Source of the DNA: Bacillus_AB infantis_B
GTDB lineage: Bacteria; Bacillota; Bacilli; Bacillales; Cytobacillaceae
Direction of reading: 5' to 3'
Assembly (NCBI RefSeq): GCF_008180445.1
Contig: NZ_VTER01000007.1
Span: forward strand, 124,001 to 188,000
DNA length: 64,000 nt
Part shown: in pieces, positions 41,665 through 49,523 of the stretch
Layout: each line of letters starts with the position of its first letter
Numbering within the stretch: position 1 is the stretch's first letter
Translations under genes and position numbers: made by a program
The notes under the pieces: model-generated
Seen by the model: the letters and a program-made list of their open reading frames with translations, nothing else
Told to the model about the DNA's origin: nothing
Database searches by the model: none

Positions 41665-41707
41665 TTGTTGACCCTATTTTAGCATCTGATTTAATCAGAG
41701 TCAACAG
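41665..41707. promoter_or_regulatory. Nested inverted repeat
   Basis: TGTTGAC and GTCAACA lie about 28 bp apart, with CTGATTTAATCAG (41687-41699) inside the 3' half. It may be an operator or a hairpin; no T run follows. Confidence 0.45.
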
Positions 41708-41795
41708 AAAATGTACGCAGAACGTTGCTTCTACCTGTTATTCGTGAATTGTGATTCATTTTAGAGTATGAATAATTCTTATTCTAAAAAGGCAT

Positions 41796-41953
41796 ATATG
41801 AATAATTCATATGTGGCAGGCGAAATAATTTCGCAAGCAAGTCCTATATGAATAATTCATATAGAAAGCTGAAATGTCTTAGAGGCTTCTAGTCAATGAG
41901 ATTGACCTTGAAAGGGGTGAGGACAATTTAAATCAATTACGAAATAATTTCGC
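41796..41953. repeat. Cluster of perfect palindromes upstream of the replication gene
   Basis: ATATGAATAATTCATAT (41796-41812), CTATATGAATAATTCATATAG within 41844-41864, GCGAAATAATTTCGC (41820-41834) and ACGAAATAATTTCGC (41939-41953). All share the centre AATAATT with odd-length perfect arms; a related half-matching copy is TATGAATAATTCTTA at 41768. They look like multiple operator sites for one dimeric protein or replication-control elements. Confidence 0.7.
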
Positions 41954-41998
41954 AATAAGAAATAAACTAACACAGGACTTTGAGGGAGGTGAAAACAA

Positions 41999-42115
41999 AT
42001 GACAAAAGACCAATTATTCTTCTGCTATGATTTTGCACTTAAAAACAAAATAAAGGCCAAAGGAATCAAGTACATAACAACAGCAATCAGTAATGATCAG
42101 CGAAGATTCTGGTAA
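41999..42115 (+). pseudogene. Truncated DUF5659-like reading frame, probably the 5' part of the replication gene
   Basis: 38 codons with an excellent start (GGGAGGTGAAAACAAATG). FFCYDFALKNKIKAKGIKYI and TTAISNDQRRFW resemble DUF5659-type N-terminal modules, but the frame stops directly after RRFW. The -1 frame is open from 42097 through the next gene, which itself lacks a good start, so these two are probably one gene split by a frameshift (mutation, sequencing error or programmed shift). Confidence 0.5.
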
Positions 42116-42162
42116 TACGCAGCAGTAAATTTACTTCTGGTGAGTTTATCCTACTTGCCAAA

Positions 42163-42777
42163 TTGATTCAGAGTTATTACGCACAGAAAGGAGAAAAGAA
42201 GCTAACTTTCAAGGTAGATCACAAATCTATAATGTACTACCTCTTCCTTGAGGATAATAAGACGTTTAAAAAGCATCTCCAAGGATTGTGTGAAAAGAAG
42301 ATTATTACCAATGAGATTAAATCATTACCTAGAAAAAACGGCCTAGAAATAACACTGAATGAATTAGTCATTCCAGAATTAAATAAGAAACGTGGTTTCT
42401 TCACACAATTACCTACCAATGTGCTGAATCGAGAAGTTATTCAGGTTGCTGGTCATGTTGGTGTAAGGATGCTTTATTACTATAAGTCCTACATAAATGC
42501 TAAAGATTGGTCTAAACAATACTGCTTTGTTGCAGAGGAAACAGCAGCAGAGGATTTAGGAATAACTGTTAAGACGATTATTAAATACAACACTTTACTG
42601 AAAAAGTGGAAGTTTTTAAAAATTGATAAGCATGAAGTGGGTCATGGGTACGGTGACAATAAGCATGGGCAAGAACAATTACTCTTCACTAAGTACAATA
42701 ATCACTACTTTTTGAGGCAAGATGAGATTGATAAATTTTGTGAGGAACATAGGTCGAATTTAACTCAAAACGCTTAG
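42163..42777 (+). CDS. Replication initiator-like winged-helix protein
   Basis: 204 residues from TTG 42163, but the frame is open upstream to 42097 and contains good protein sequence (IRSSKFTSGEFILLAKLIQS), with no ATG, GTG or ribosome binding site for a separate start. Two HTH-like segments are visible: LTFKVDHKSIMYYLFLEDNK and AAEDLGITVKTIIKYNTLLK, the second typical of RepA/RepB-type initiators. Five iterons lie directly downstream, which supports a Rep role: binding iterons to open the phage origin. Family not named with certainty. Confidence 0.6.
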   Translation: MIQSYYAQKGEKKLTFKVDHKSIMYYLFLEDNKTFKKHLQGLCEKKIITNEIKSLPRKNGLEITLNELVIPELNKKRGFFTQLPTNVLNREVIQVAGHVGVRMLYYYKSYINAKDWSKQYCFVAEETAAEDLGITVKTIIKYNTLLKKWKFLKIDKHEVGHGYGDNKHGQEQLLFTKYNNHYFLRQDEIDKFCEEHRSNLTQNA

Positions 42778-42788
42778 TTGTAAAATTT

Positions 42789-42882
42789 CCGAGATGTGAA
42801 GAAATAATTCCTAGATACATAGAAAAAATACCTAGATAATAATCCCTTTTTTCCGAGATAACTTGGAACATTTTCCGGGATA
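42789..42882 (+). repeat. Five iterons, candidate phage replication origin
   Basis: Direct repeats CCGAGATG (42789), CCTAGATA (42810), CCTAGATA (42831), CCGAGATA (42853), CCGGGATA (42875), mostly preceded by TT or TA. The spacing is 21, 21, 22 and 22 bp, two helical turns, all in one orientation, directly after the Rep-like gene. This is the classical layout of iteron-controlled origins. Confidence 0.75.
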
Positions 42883-43070
42883 AATTACAGACTAATAAGA
42901 GTAATAATTAGATACATACCATATACATATCAGATTCAGTTTCAGATACATATCAGAACCAGTATTAGAATGCGCAAAACAAGTTTGCTCATTCCGATGA
43001 ACTTGAAAAATTTGTACATAATTTGGTCAGTTTAAATTTATACAATTACACATGTGAAGGAGAATGTTAA
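42883..43070. other. AT-rich stretch between iterons and RNA polymerase gene
   Basis: Very AT-rich with repeated AGATACATAYCA-like words (about 42910-42960); suitable as the DNA unwinding element of the origin and for the promoter of the next gene. TTATACAATTACAC lies just upstream of the GAAGGAG site of the 43071 gene. Confidence 0.45.
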
Positions 43071-45692
43071 ATGTCAAAAGCTTTAGAAAATCAGGTATAT
43101 ATTTTTTCGTTAGGTACCCATTCGTTTTTTACAGATGAGGAATATAAAATTTTCAAAAGGTATCAAACTTTAAAGAGTTATAAGAAACATTTAAGGTATC
43201 GCAAGGATAATTTGAAGAAAGATAATTCATTAAGCAAGAGTAAGATCCGTTTAATGAAGAAAGAACTCAACGCAGAAATTAAAAGGGTCATTCATGGATC
43301 AGAAATTGAAAAGGGAATGAACCAGTTAAAAATAGATTTATACAAATTGATTGATGCTCACAAGGGAGTTAGAGCACTTAGGATTGAAGAATTAAGAAAG
43401 AATAATATTATCTCTGTCTTTTCCTCTGTGTTAACAAGGACACTTGGATTAGAGAAAGATGAGCTGTCAAAAGAGATAATGGTTATCCAGTCCTATCACG
43501 AAAAGGTATTAGAGGGATTAATTAAAGACGGATTTTATGATGCATCAGGACAAAAGTATATTTATCTAAGTTCATCTGCTGGCCAAATTAGACAAAAACG
43601 GGGAGTCTGGATCAGGGAGGATGCTTGGTTAGAGCACATTAATTCCTTAACATGTGGACTTACGTTGGATGAGATAAATGAAAAAGGCGGCTGTAATGTA
43701 AATAAGTTACTTGCGTACAAAGCTTTAATCTTCTCAGCTTCAGAAGAATGGGAAGACTTTGATATTAGAAAAGCTATCTGTGTTGATGATATGGAATTAG
43801 TAGTTAAATCTGAAGTGGATTACATAAACCGGGAAACATATGAGATTGATCCGAATGTACCTAAATCTATTCCAATTACTGCTACTGATGGATGTGGGAT
43901 GATCTTACCTTCTGTATCAAAGAAGAATTTCATGGTTAGGTTGCCTTATGTTAAAGGATTATTGGCAAGCTATGACTTTGCTCAACATGGCCGATATGTG
44001 AAGGATATTGACGGTGTGACTCATGATGTGATTAAAGAAGAAATATCAATCATTTTTACTAAGTCGCAATGGAAAATGCACTCTTACTTCGATTCTTGGA
44101 AAGATTATCAAGACAGGTTTGAAAAGTTTGGTTGCAAGGCTGCTAAGTTAAATGAAGAGGAAGACGAATTAAATGAAGGTAAAATCAGTTATCAGATGCT
44201 CCAGAGTTTAACGGATGTTACTGATGCTGAATTAGAAGAGATTGCTGCATCGACTTCTAAGGACATTTTAAGCATCGGTGAGAGCCAGGAAACAATGCTG
44301 AAGGTATTGGGAGCTACTAGTGGAAATGACCGCAAGGGAAGTCTGCAGAAAGCCCTAATGATGTACCCTGAGTTATTAAATGACAAGTACTCTAAGGAAA
44401 CGATTAAGACCAAGAAAAAGTCACTTGTGAATGAGGCTAGAACAGGAAAGTTAAATGTCAATGGATCATTCACATTTATCATTCCTGACTTATACAGTTT
44501 CTCAGAGTACTTATTCAAAGGAAAAGCTAAACCGTTACTTAACGAAGATGAAGTTTATTGCAAAATGCATGATGAAGGAAGGGTAGGTATACTCAGAGCA
44601 CCTCATTTAAGCCGTGAATGGGGATTGAAAAATAATGTGGACAAAAGTGAATATTTCAAAACAGATGCCCTCTACGTGTCCAATGAAAGCCTCTTGTCCA
44701 AATTAATCCAGTGCGATTGGGACGGTGATAAGGTATTAGTGCTGAGTGAGCATAAGGACAGAAAACTCATTGAAGTAGCAGAGAGGAACATGAAGAACGA
44801 TAACATTGTACCTTTGTACTATGAGATGGAGAAAGCAAAAGCTGTTGAAATTAATGAGGAAAATATCTATGAAGGTTTAAAGGCAGCGTTTGATACTAAT
44901 GGAGCAATAGGAGAAGTATCAAACAATATTACAAAGGTGTGGGGATCTGAAAAGCCTGATTTAGATGTAATTAAGTGGATGTGTATGGAAGTGAATTTTG
45001 AAATCGACTTTGCAAAAACCCTCTTCCGATTAACAAGGCCACCGCATGTTGATGAAAAAGTGAAAGAGTATGTCAACATGAAGCTTCCTTATTACTTCAA
45101 ATATGATAAGAGGAAGAATAAGAAGGTAGGGAGAGTTGTAAAGAAAGCTAAGACAGAAGAAAAGACCAACAGTACAGTGAACAGGCTGGAAGATATTATT
45201 CCGAACAAGAATATTTACTTCCGTAAAGTTTCAGGTGGTAAATTCGATTACAGAATGTTGATGAGAAAGAAAAAGGTTCAAATTAATGATGAGGTAATTG
45301 AAAAATACAATAGCCTCAACAAAGAGAAAAAGGACTTCATCAAGGTTGACGATAATAAGAAGAAAGGGAAACAGTATTTCTATAAGTATGTTAAGGGTGA
45401 ATTGTTAAAGATTGATCCTAACCCAGTTAATGTTGCTGACATGTTAATTGAATATCTGTATGGGATTGAAGATAGTGCCTATAAGGATACTTTATGGGGA
45501 AGCTTTGGAGAAACCATCGAGTATAGTTTAGAGAAGAATTTAAAGGAAGCTTGTGAATGTGAAGTCTGCAATAGTAAGTTTAGACCACACAGAAAGACAC
45601 AACGGGCATGTAGTGATTCTTGCCAGAAGATAAGGGAAACAAGATTAACAACCTTGAGGAAAAGAAAGCAAAGAAATAAGACAATCGCATAA
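43071..45692 (+). CDS. Single-subunit RNA polymerase of the QDE-1/RDR-YonO superfamily
   Basis: 873 residues. The double-psi beta-barrel signature is CDWDGDKVLVL (Asp549, Asp551, Asp553), the metal-binding DxDGD motif shared by eukaryotic RNA-dependent RNA polymerases, phage YonO and, more distantly, cellular RNAP beta-prime. Other blocks occur in RDR order: TDGCGMILPS (about 272-281), FMVRLPYVKGLLA (about 287-299), ISIIFTKSQWKM (about 325-336), GRVGILRAPHLSREWG (503-518), and GAIGEVSNNI with FEIDFAKTLF (611-652). The C-terminus has a possible zinc knuckle, Cys830-x2-Cys833 and Cys847-x3-Cys851. The SPbeta YonO enzyme transcribes phage DNA without host subunits; here the enzyme is likely to serve middle or late transcription. 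It follows the candidate origin and has its own terminator. Confidence 0.85.
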   Translation: MSKALENQVYIFSLGTHSFFTDEEYKIFKRYQTLKSYKKHLRYRKDNLKKDNSLSKSKIRLMKKELNAEIKRVIHGSEIEKGMNQLKIDLYKLIDAHKGVRALRIEELRKNNIISVFSSVLTRTLGLEKDELSKEIMVIQSYHEKVLEGLIKDGFYDASGQKYIYLSSSAGQIRQKRGVWIREDAWLEHINSLTCGLTLDEINEKGGCNVNKLLAYKALIFSASEEWEDFDIRKAICVDDMELVVKSEVDYINRETYEIDPNVPKSIPITATDGCGMILPSVSKKNFMVRLPYVKGLLASYDFAQHGRYVKDIDGVTHDVIKEEISIIFTKSQWKMHSYFDSWKDYQDRFEKFGCKAAKLNEEEDELNEGKISYQMLQSLTDVTDAELEEIAASTSKDILSIGESQETMLKVLGATSGNDRKGSLQKALMMYPELLNDKYSKETIKTKKKSLVNEARTGKLNVNGSFTFIIPDLYSFSEYLFKGKAKPLLNEDEVYCKMHDEGRVGILRAPHLSREWGLKNNVDKSEYFKTDALYVSNESLLSKLIQCDWDGDKVLVLSEHKDRKLIEVAERNMKNDNIVPLYYEMEKAKAVEINEENIYEGLKAAFDTNGAIGEVSNNITKVWGSEKPDLDVIKWMCMEVNFEIDFAKTLFRLTRPPHVDEKVKEYVNMKLPYYFKYDKRKNKKVGRVVKKAKTEEKTNSTVNRLEDIIPNKNIYFRKVSGGKFDYRMLMRKKKVQINDEVIEKYNSLNKEKKDFIKVDDNKKKGKQYFYKYVKGELLKIDPNPVNVADMLIEYLYGIEDSAYKDTLWGSFGETIEYSLEKNLKEACECEVCNSKFRPHRKTQRACSDSCQKIRETRLTTLRKRKQRNKTIA

Positions 45693-45712
45693 CCGTGACA
45701 TAAACTCAAATA

Positions 45713-45762
45713 GGCACTAGAAAGCTAGTAATATCAAGCTTTCTAGTGCTTTTCTATTTTTG
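45713..45762 (+). terminator. Terminator after the RNA polymerase gene
   Basis: GCACTAGAAAGCT and AGCTTTCTAGTGC form a perfect 13-bp stem, followed by TTTTCTATTTTTG. Confidence 0.92.
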
Positions 45763-45950
45763 TAGATAATGGTCTTTAAGGGAAGGAAAAAGACAGTTAA
45801 CATATGCGTTTTAGGGCAAACTTTGTCCTTCTCTTTTTTTATTTCGCCTAAAAAAGTATAGACGATTCCGCAATTATCAAATGCTACTTAACCAAAGTAT
45901 AACAGAATGGATTTTACTAAGCAAGTATTAAATAAAGAAATTTTCATTTG
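45763..45950. other. Non-coding stretch upstream of the structured leader
   Basis: AT-rich sequence with no supported ORF; GGGCAAACTTTGTCC at about 45814 is a small palindrome followed by TTCTCTTTTTTT, possibly a terminator. Confidence 0.4.
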
Positions 45951-46160
45951 TAAAAGGGATTTCTTATCTGCTCAGATGCTTCTCCCTCATTTGGGCTGGG
46001 TAAGGCATCCCTTTTAGAGGTGAAAACTACTCTTAATCTGTAATGTAGCAGGTTGCGCAATATCCGAAGTGCCTTCAAACAGTGAATAAAGCTAAGGTGA
46101 AATGCTTAGCGACAGTGAGGAGAAGGAGGGGTGAAACGCCCTCCGAATTCACTTTGAAGG
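45951..46160 (+). ncRNA. Structured RNA leading into the HNH gene
   Basis: First unit: TAAAAGGGAT (45951-45960) pairs perfectly with ATCCCTTTTA (46007-46016) around a branched interior. Second unit: CCTTCAAA/TTTGAAGG (46072/46153) and GTGAAT/ATTCAC (46082/46147) close a junction with two hairpins, GCTAAG/CTTAGC (46091/46105) and GGAGGG/CCCTCC (46125/46139), both capped by GTGAAA-type loops. The pattern recalls domain I of group II introns but I see no domain V, so I do not call an intron. The 3' arm holds AAGGAG, a ribosome binding site candidate for the HNH gene. Confidence 0.6.
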
Positions 46161-46174
46161 AGTTAGAAAAGGCA

Positions 46175-46717
46175 ATGAGTAATGAAGTACGGGTAAGCGA
46201 AACAGTTAAAGAAATACCGGGTTTTAGTAGGTATCTATGTGATACTGCAAAGGGAAAAGTCTACAGGAAGCCAACTGAGAAACGAAAAGGTAAGTGGTTG
46301 AGACAAAAACCTAATGATATTGGGTATGTTAAAACTACTCTCAAATCTGATGATGATAAATTTGAAATGGTATTTATTCACGAGCTTGTTATGTCAGCAA
46401 CCATTGAGTTTCCTATGAACTGGTGGAAAACGAAGAACCTTGAGATCCATCACCGCAACAGAGTAAAACATGATAATGCATTTAAAAATTTACAGTTGGT
46501 CACTAAGGAAAAAAATCATGAACTAATCAGTAACAGGAAGCCAAGCAGAAGACTGACAAAAGAGGAAGTTATCTACATTTTCAATTCTTTTGCCGATTGG
46601 GTCGGACGAAAAGGAGATTTCTATAAGAAGATGGCATCTGAACTTGGTTGTGTATGGCAAACAATTCAATATACAGTCCTGGGCTATAGTAATTCCAAAG
46701 TAACAAAAGATAATTAA
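46175..46717 (+). CDS. HNH homing endonuclease-like protein
   Basis: 180 residues from ATG 46175; the frame extends up to GTG 46082 through the folded region, but the extra residues look like translated RNA structure rather than protein. The NUMOD4-like start is EIPGFSRYLCDTAKGKVYRK; the HNH core is VFIHELVMSATIEFP, LEIHHRNRVKHDNAFKNLQL with the conserved His and Asn residues; a C-terminal HTH-like segment (KKMASELGCVWQTIQYTV) may bind DNA. Free-standing genes of this type are common mobile elements in phages. Confidence 0.75.
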   Translation: MSNEVRVSETVKEIPGFSRYLCDTAKGKVYRKPTEKRKGKWLRQKPNDIGYVKTTLKSDDDKFEMVFIHELVMSATIEFPMNWWKTKNLEIHHRNRVKHDNAFKNLQLVTKEKNHELISNRKPSRRLTKEEVIYIFNSFADWVGRKGDFYKKMASELGCVWQTIQYTVLGYSNSKVTKDN

Positions 46718-46745
46718 TACATAGGTTTATTTAATACATACTGAG

Positions 46746-46766
46746 GGTGTATACAATGTATATACC
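46746..46766. promoter_or_regulatory. 21-bp palindrome upstream of the 46795 gene
   Basis: GGTGTATACA A TGTATATACC, one wobble in ten pairs. It is likely to be an operator. Confidence 0.4.
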
Positions 46767-46794
46767 TTATTTATATTAAAGGGAGATTGATTAG

Positions 46795-47034
46795 ATGAAG
46801 CAGGAAAGATTGAATATTCTAGAAGAAATATACAATGAAGCAGTATCCTTTGGAACATTCGATGCAGGAGTTAAATATAGTGTTGAGGATTTAGCTGCAA
46901 GTGGATTTGACTTGTATTATCTTGAAGATGGTGGATATATCAGAATACCTGATAGTGATCCTGAAAAGGGATGGGAAATCACCATTACATACAAAGGTGT
47001 GGATGCTGTTGAACAAAATAGTAAAGAGTCCTAA
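46795..47034 (+). CDS. Unknown small phage protein
   Basis: 79 residues, acidic. AAGGGAGA precedes the ATG. LEEIYNEAVSFGTFDAGVKY and ITYKGVDAVEQNSKE suggest a small winged-helix-like fold, but no family is recognised. Confidence 0.5.
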   Translation: MKQERLNILEEIYNEAVSFGTFDAGVKYSVEDLAASGFDLYYLEDGGYIRIPDSDPEKGWEITITYKGVDAVEQNSKES

Positions 47035-47043
47035 ATGGACTCT

Positions 47044-47448
47044 TCAGTTTTTTCTTGTTGAATTTGTATCTATCATGAAAAAAGCTACTAATGCTCCAGC
47101 GACAATTAAGAACGTAAATTTATTTAGTGTATAAGACGAAAAACTATAGCATCCGGCTGCTGCACTTCCGCAAATTGCTAAAGAGATTAAACCGTGTGTC
47201 ATTTCACCTTCATAAAATTTTGACCAAGCTCTTTTTATTGACTGATACGCTATATAGGCAATTATTAAAGCTGTTCCTACAAAAAGAGCTAATAAAATGG
47301 CTGGCTTAAACTGACTCGCTTGAGTTAACTCTAAAAAATCAGGCAGGTTTTTAATAGGGGGATTAGTTCGATATTGATAAATTGATATTCCTAACATCAT
47401 TAATCCAAACACAACCAAGCTATAATACGGGCCATCATTCCTATACAT
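47044..47448 (-). CDS. Small multi-pass membrane protein
   Basis: 134 residues with four hydrophobic segments (YSLVVFGLMMLGISIYQY, AILLALFVGTALIIAYIAY, GLISLAICGSAAAGCYSF, FTFLIVAGALVAFFMI). Its minus orientation within a plus-strand phage region and convergent placement suggest an accessory gene expressed in the lysogen. Function unknown. Confidence 0.6.
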   Translation of the reverse strand: MYRNDGPYYSLVVFGLMMLGISIYQYRTNPPIKNLPDFLELTQASQFKPAILLALFVGTALIIAYIAYQSIKRAWSKFYEGEMTHGLISLAICGSAAAGCYSFSSYTLNKFTFLIVAGALVAFFMIDTNSTRKN

Positions 47449-47577
47449 TGACTACCTCCATTTGTAATATTTAACTATATACCTACAATATAACAAATTT
47501 ATAGTCGAATTCATACAACAAATCTCCTATAATTCTCGAAATATGGTAAAATATAGAGAAGAATGGGAGGGAATATA

Positions 47578-48183
47578 ATGAAAGTAGATTTATCAAAAGT
47601 TTCAAGGCTGATTACTTGGTCTAGTTTAAAGATATCTTTACATTCCAGAGCTGAAAGCGCAAAAAGTAGGAAGGTAAAAAGAGGGCAAGTTTACGAGTGT
47701 TATTTCGGGGAAAATATAGGTAGTGAAGAAAGTAAGCAAAGACCCTGTTTAATTCTGCAGAATGACGTTGGTAATATAAAGTCACCAAATACAATTGTTG
47801 CTCCGATTACCAATACTCCCGGAGAAAAAAAGGTTACAGTGCCTATTGTAACTCAGTATGACGGTTCCGAAGTGATTTTGTCCGGAAATGTATTACTGGG
47901 CAATATTGTAACAGTTAGTAAGGCTAGGCTAGGTAATTTAATAACCACTTTACCAACTGATGAACTAATTGAAGTAGATGAGAAAATGATGGTGTCTTTA
48001 GGATTGTATGCTAAATTTAAAAACTTGAAAGATAAGTTAGAGAGAGATAAAAAATTCATTGAACGCATTAAAAATGAAAATTACACGAATAAAAAACTGT
48101 TAAAAGATATCAGATCTAAATTAGAAATTGGCGATGATGAGGATATTTTAGCAAAAATTGAGGAATTCTTCCAAAAGAGTTGA
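47578..48183 (+). CDS. PemK/MazF-like toxin-family protein with coiled-coil tail
   Basis: 201 residues from ATG 47578 (GGGAGGGAA upstream). Residues about 35-145 form the PemK/MazF fold: VKRGQVYECYFGENIGSE, KQRPCLILQND, TIVAPITN, NVLLGNIVTVSKARLG. The family are mRNA endoribonucleases. A charged C-terminal tail of about 60 residues (LKDKLERDKKFIERIKNENY and on) is not part of typical MazF. No antitoxin gene is next to it, so it may be a solitary effector or a non-toxic relative. A sigma-A-like TATAAT lies at about 47529. Confidence 0.78.
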   Translation: MKVDLSKVSRLITWSSLKISLHSRAESAKSRKVKRGQVYECYFGENIGSEESKQRPCLILQNDVGNIKSPNTIVAPITNTPGEKKVTVPIVTQYDGSEVILSGNVLLGNIVTVSKARLGNLITTLPTDELIEVDEKMMVSLGLYAKFKNLKDKLERDKKFIERIKNENYTNKKLLKDIRSKLEIGDDEDILAKIEEFFQKS

Positions 48184-48402
48184 CATCAGTAAAATAATAT
48201 GAGAATATATCCTTACAAATACATTTGCTCATGACGAGTAAATAATACTACTTTTCAAAGATGGGGAGTCATGACGATTCCCCATTATCATTATCTTGCA
48301 TAATATATCTAGATCTGCATAAGTTAATACAAATATCCTGAAACATGATGTTTTGGGCATATTGATTTCAAATATGGGGATATTGATTATTCCTAATATC
48401 TG
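48184..48402. other. Non-coding stretch
   Basis: No supported gene. It contains the hairpin ATGGGGA...TTCCCCAT at about 48258-48282, whose loop holds GTCATGAC. Confidence 0.4.
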
Positions 48403-48436
48403 AAGACCTTTCACTAACCATGTGAGAGGTCTTTTA
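48403..48436 (+). terminator. Terminator
   Basis: AAGACCT...AGGTCTT with flanking TTC/GAG pairs, followed by TTTAC. Confidence 0.65.
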
Positions 48437-48466
48437 CATTGTCCAAAAACTAAATACTTCATAAAT

Positions 48467-48516
48467 AAAACACACTCCCCTCTTCCCTACTCTGGGTTGA
48501 AGGAGTGTGTTTTTTG
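48467..48516 (+). terminator. Second terminator ahead of the packaging genes
   Basis: AAAACACACTCC and GGAGTGTGTTTTTT form a long stem around a 23-base interior. Confidence 0.75.
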
Positions 48517-48603
48517 TTGTGGTTTTATTTTACAAATTAATACAAATTTGCAGGAAATACTCCCTTTTTTGAAGAATGTTGTAAGAAGATGGGAGGTGTT
48601 AAT

Positions 48604-48804
48604 ATGTCTGAGAACAATGAGTTAGAGCTACTTAAGCAAAAAGTGCAACTACTTGAAAATGAACTATTACAAAGAATAAACAATCTTGAAAGTAAAACCT
48701 TTTCGCACGACAGTAGAATCCCTTCTTTAGAAGGAAGAATGTCATCTGTAGAAGGCCAGATTCAAACCCTCAAAAAAGATTCTGGAACCGCAACATTTGG
48801 ATAA
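48604..48804 (+). CDS. Small coiled-coil protein
   Basis: 66 residues from ATG 48604, with GGGAGGTG upstream. Almost entirely heptad-like (LELLKQKVQLLENELLQRIN, LEGRMSSVEGQIQTL). No membrane segment, so not a holin-type XhlA. Function unknown. Confidence 0.6.
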   Translation: MSENNELELLKQKVQLLENELLQRINNLESKTFSHDSRIPSLEGRMSSVEGQIQTLKKDSGTATFG

Positions 48805-48810
48805 TGAGTT

Positions 48811-48840
48811 AAGCATTCCTTCGGGAGTGCTTTTTATTTT
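48811..48840 (+). terminator. Terminator after the coiled-coil gene
   Basis: AGCATTCC TTC GGGAGTGC followed by TTTTTATTTTG. Confidence 0.75.
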
Positions 48841-48862
48841 GTTTAATGGGAGATGAAAGTTA

Positions 48863-49126
48863 ATGTTAAATAAATCAATGGATATACATCAAGCGATAAT
48901 GGATGAGTTGAGTATTATTAAGAGGATAATTGCAGAGTCAGATAGATTAAGGTGTGAAGCTATGGAGATGAGTATCAGGCATGTTAATGAAGAAATTAAA
49001 GCTGCTGATAAAGATCCTTTGGTGTATGTGAATGAACTATTAATGAAGAGAAGAATTCTAAACTTAGAGCTTGAGGTAATGGATTTAAAGAAGAATCTGA
49101 ATGGAGTTGAGGAAAATGGCGGATGA
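48863..49126 (+). CDS. Small helical protein ahead of the terminase genes
   Basis: 87 residues, helical throughout (MDIHQAIMDELSIIKRIIAE, LLMKRRILNLELEVMDLKKN). No family recognised. It overlaps the small terminase start by 11 bp, so it is probably cotranslated. Confidence 0.6.
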   Translation: MLNKSMDIHQAIMDELSIIKRIIAESDRLRCEAMEMSIRHVNEEIKAADKDPLVYVNELLMKRRILNLELEVMDLKKNLNGVEENGG

Positions 49127-49523
49127 GAAAAGGAAAGTAGGTAGACCTTTAAAGTTTGAGTCTGTAGAAGCATTAGAGGATAAGATTGAAGCTTACTTTA
49201 CTAAATGCGATGAAAAAGAAGAGCCGTATACTATTACTGGATTAGCTTTAGCGTTAGATACCAGCAGGAAGGTATTACTTGAATATCAAGATAAAGATGA
49301 ATACAGTAACACGATAAAAAGGGCAAAACTTCGCTGTGAGAATTTTGCAGAAAGTTTCCTTTTTCGAGGCAAGTCAGTTGTTGGTGGAATCTTCAACCTT
49401 AAAAATAACTATGGCTGGGTTGATCAGCAAGTCATTAAGAATGAGACATCTGATGATTTATCTGACGATGAGTTAAATAAGCGACTTAAGGAATTGCAGT
49501 CTAAATTAGATCAAGGTAAATAA
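49116..49523 (+). CDS. Terminase small subunit
   Basis: 135 residues. GRPLKFESVEALEDKIEAYF, YTITGLALALDTSRKVLLEY and GIFNLKNNYGWVDQQ are the signature blocks of the gp3-like terminase small subunit family. It recognises phage DNA and loads the large terminase. The start is ATG 49116 (ATG in GAAAATGGCGGATG). Confidence 0.85.
   Translation: MADEKRKVGRPLKFESVEALEDKIEAYFTKCDEKEEPYTITGLALALDTSRKVLLEYQDKDEYSNTIKRAKLRCENFAESFLFRGKSVVGGIFNLKNNYGWVDQQVIKNETSDDLSDDELNKRLKELQSKLDQGK

Noticed and set aside
46060..46800. Complete group II intron around the HNH gene
   Set aside because: The 5' folding recalls domain I, but no domain V (GAAA-capped AGC/GUU-type hairpin) is visible after the HNH stop, and no reverse transcriptase is present.
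48229..48462. 77-codon minus-strand frame before the packaging genes
   Set aside because: It spans a terminator hairpin and lacks start signals.
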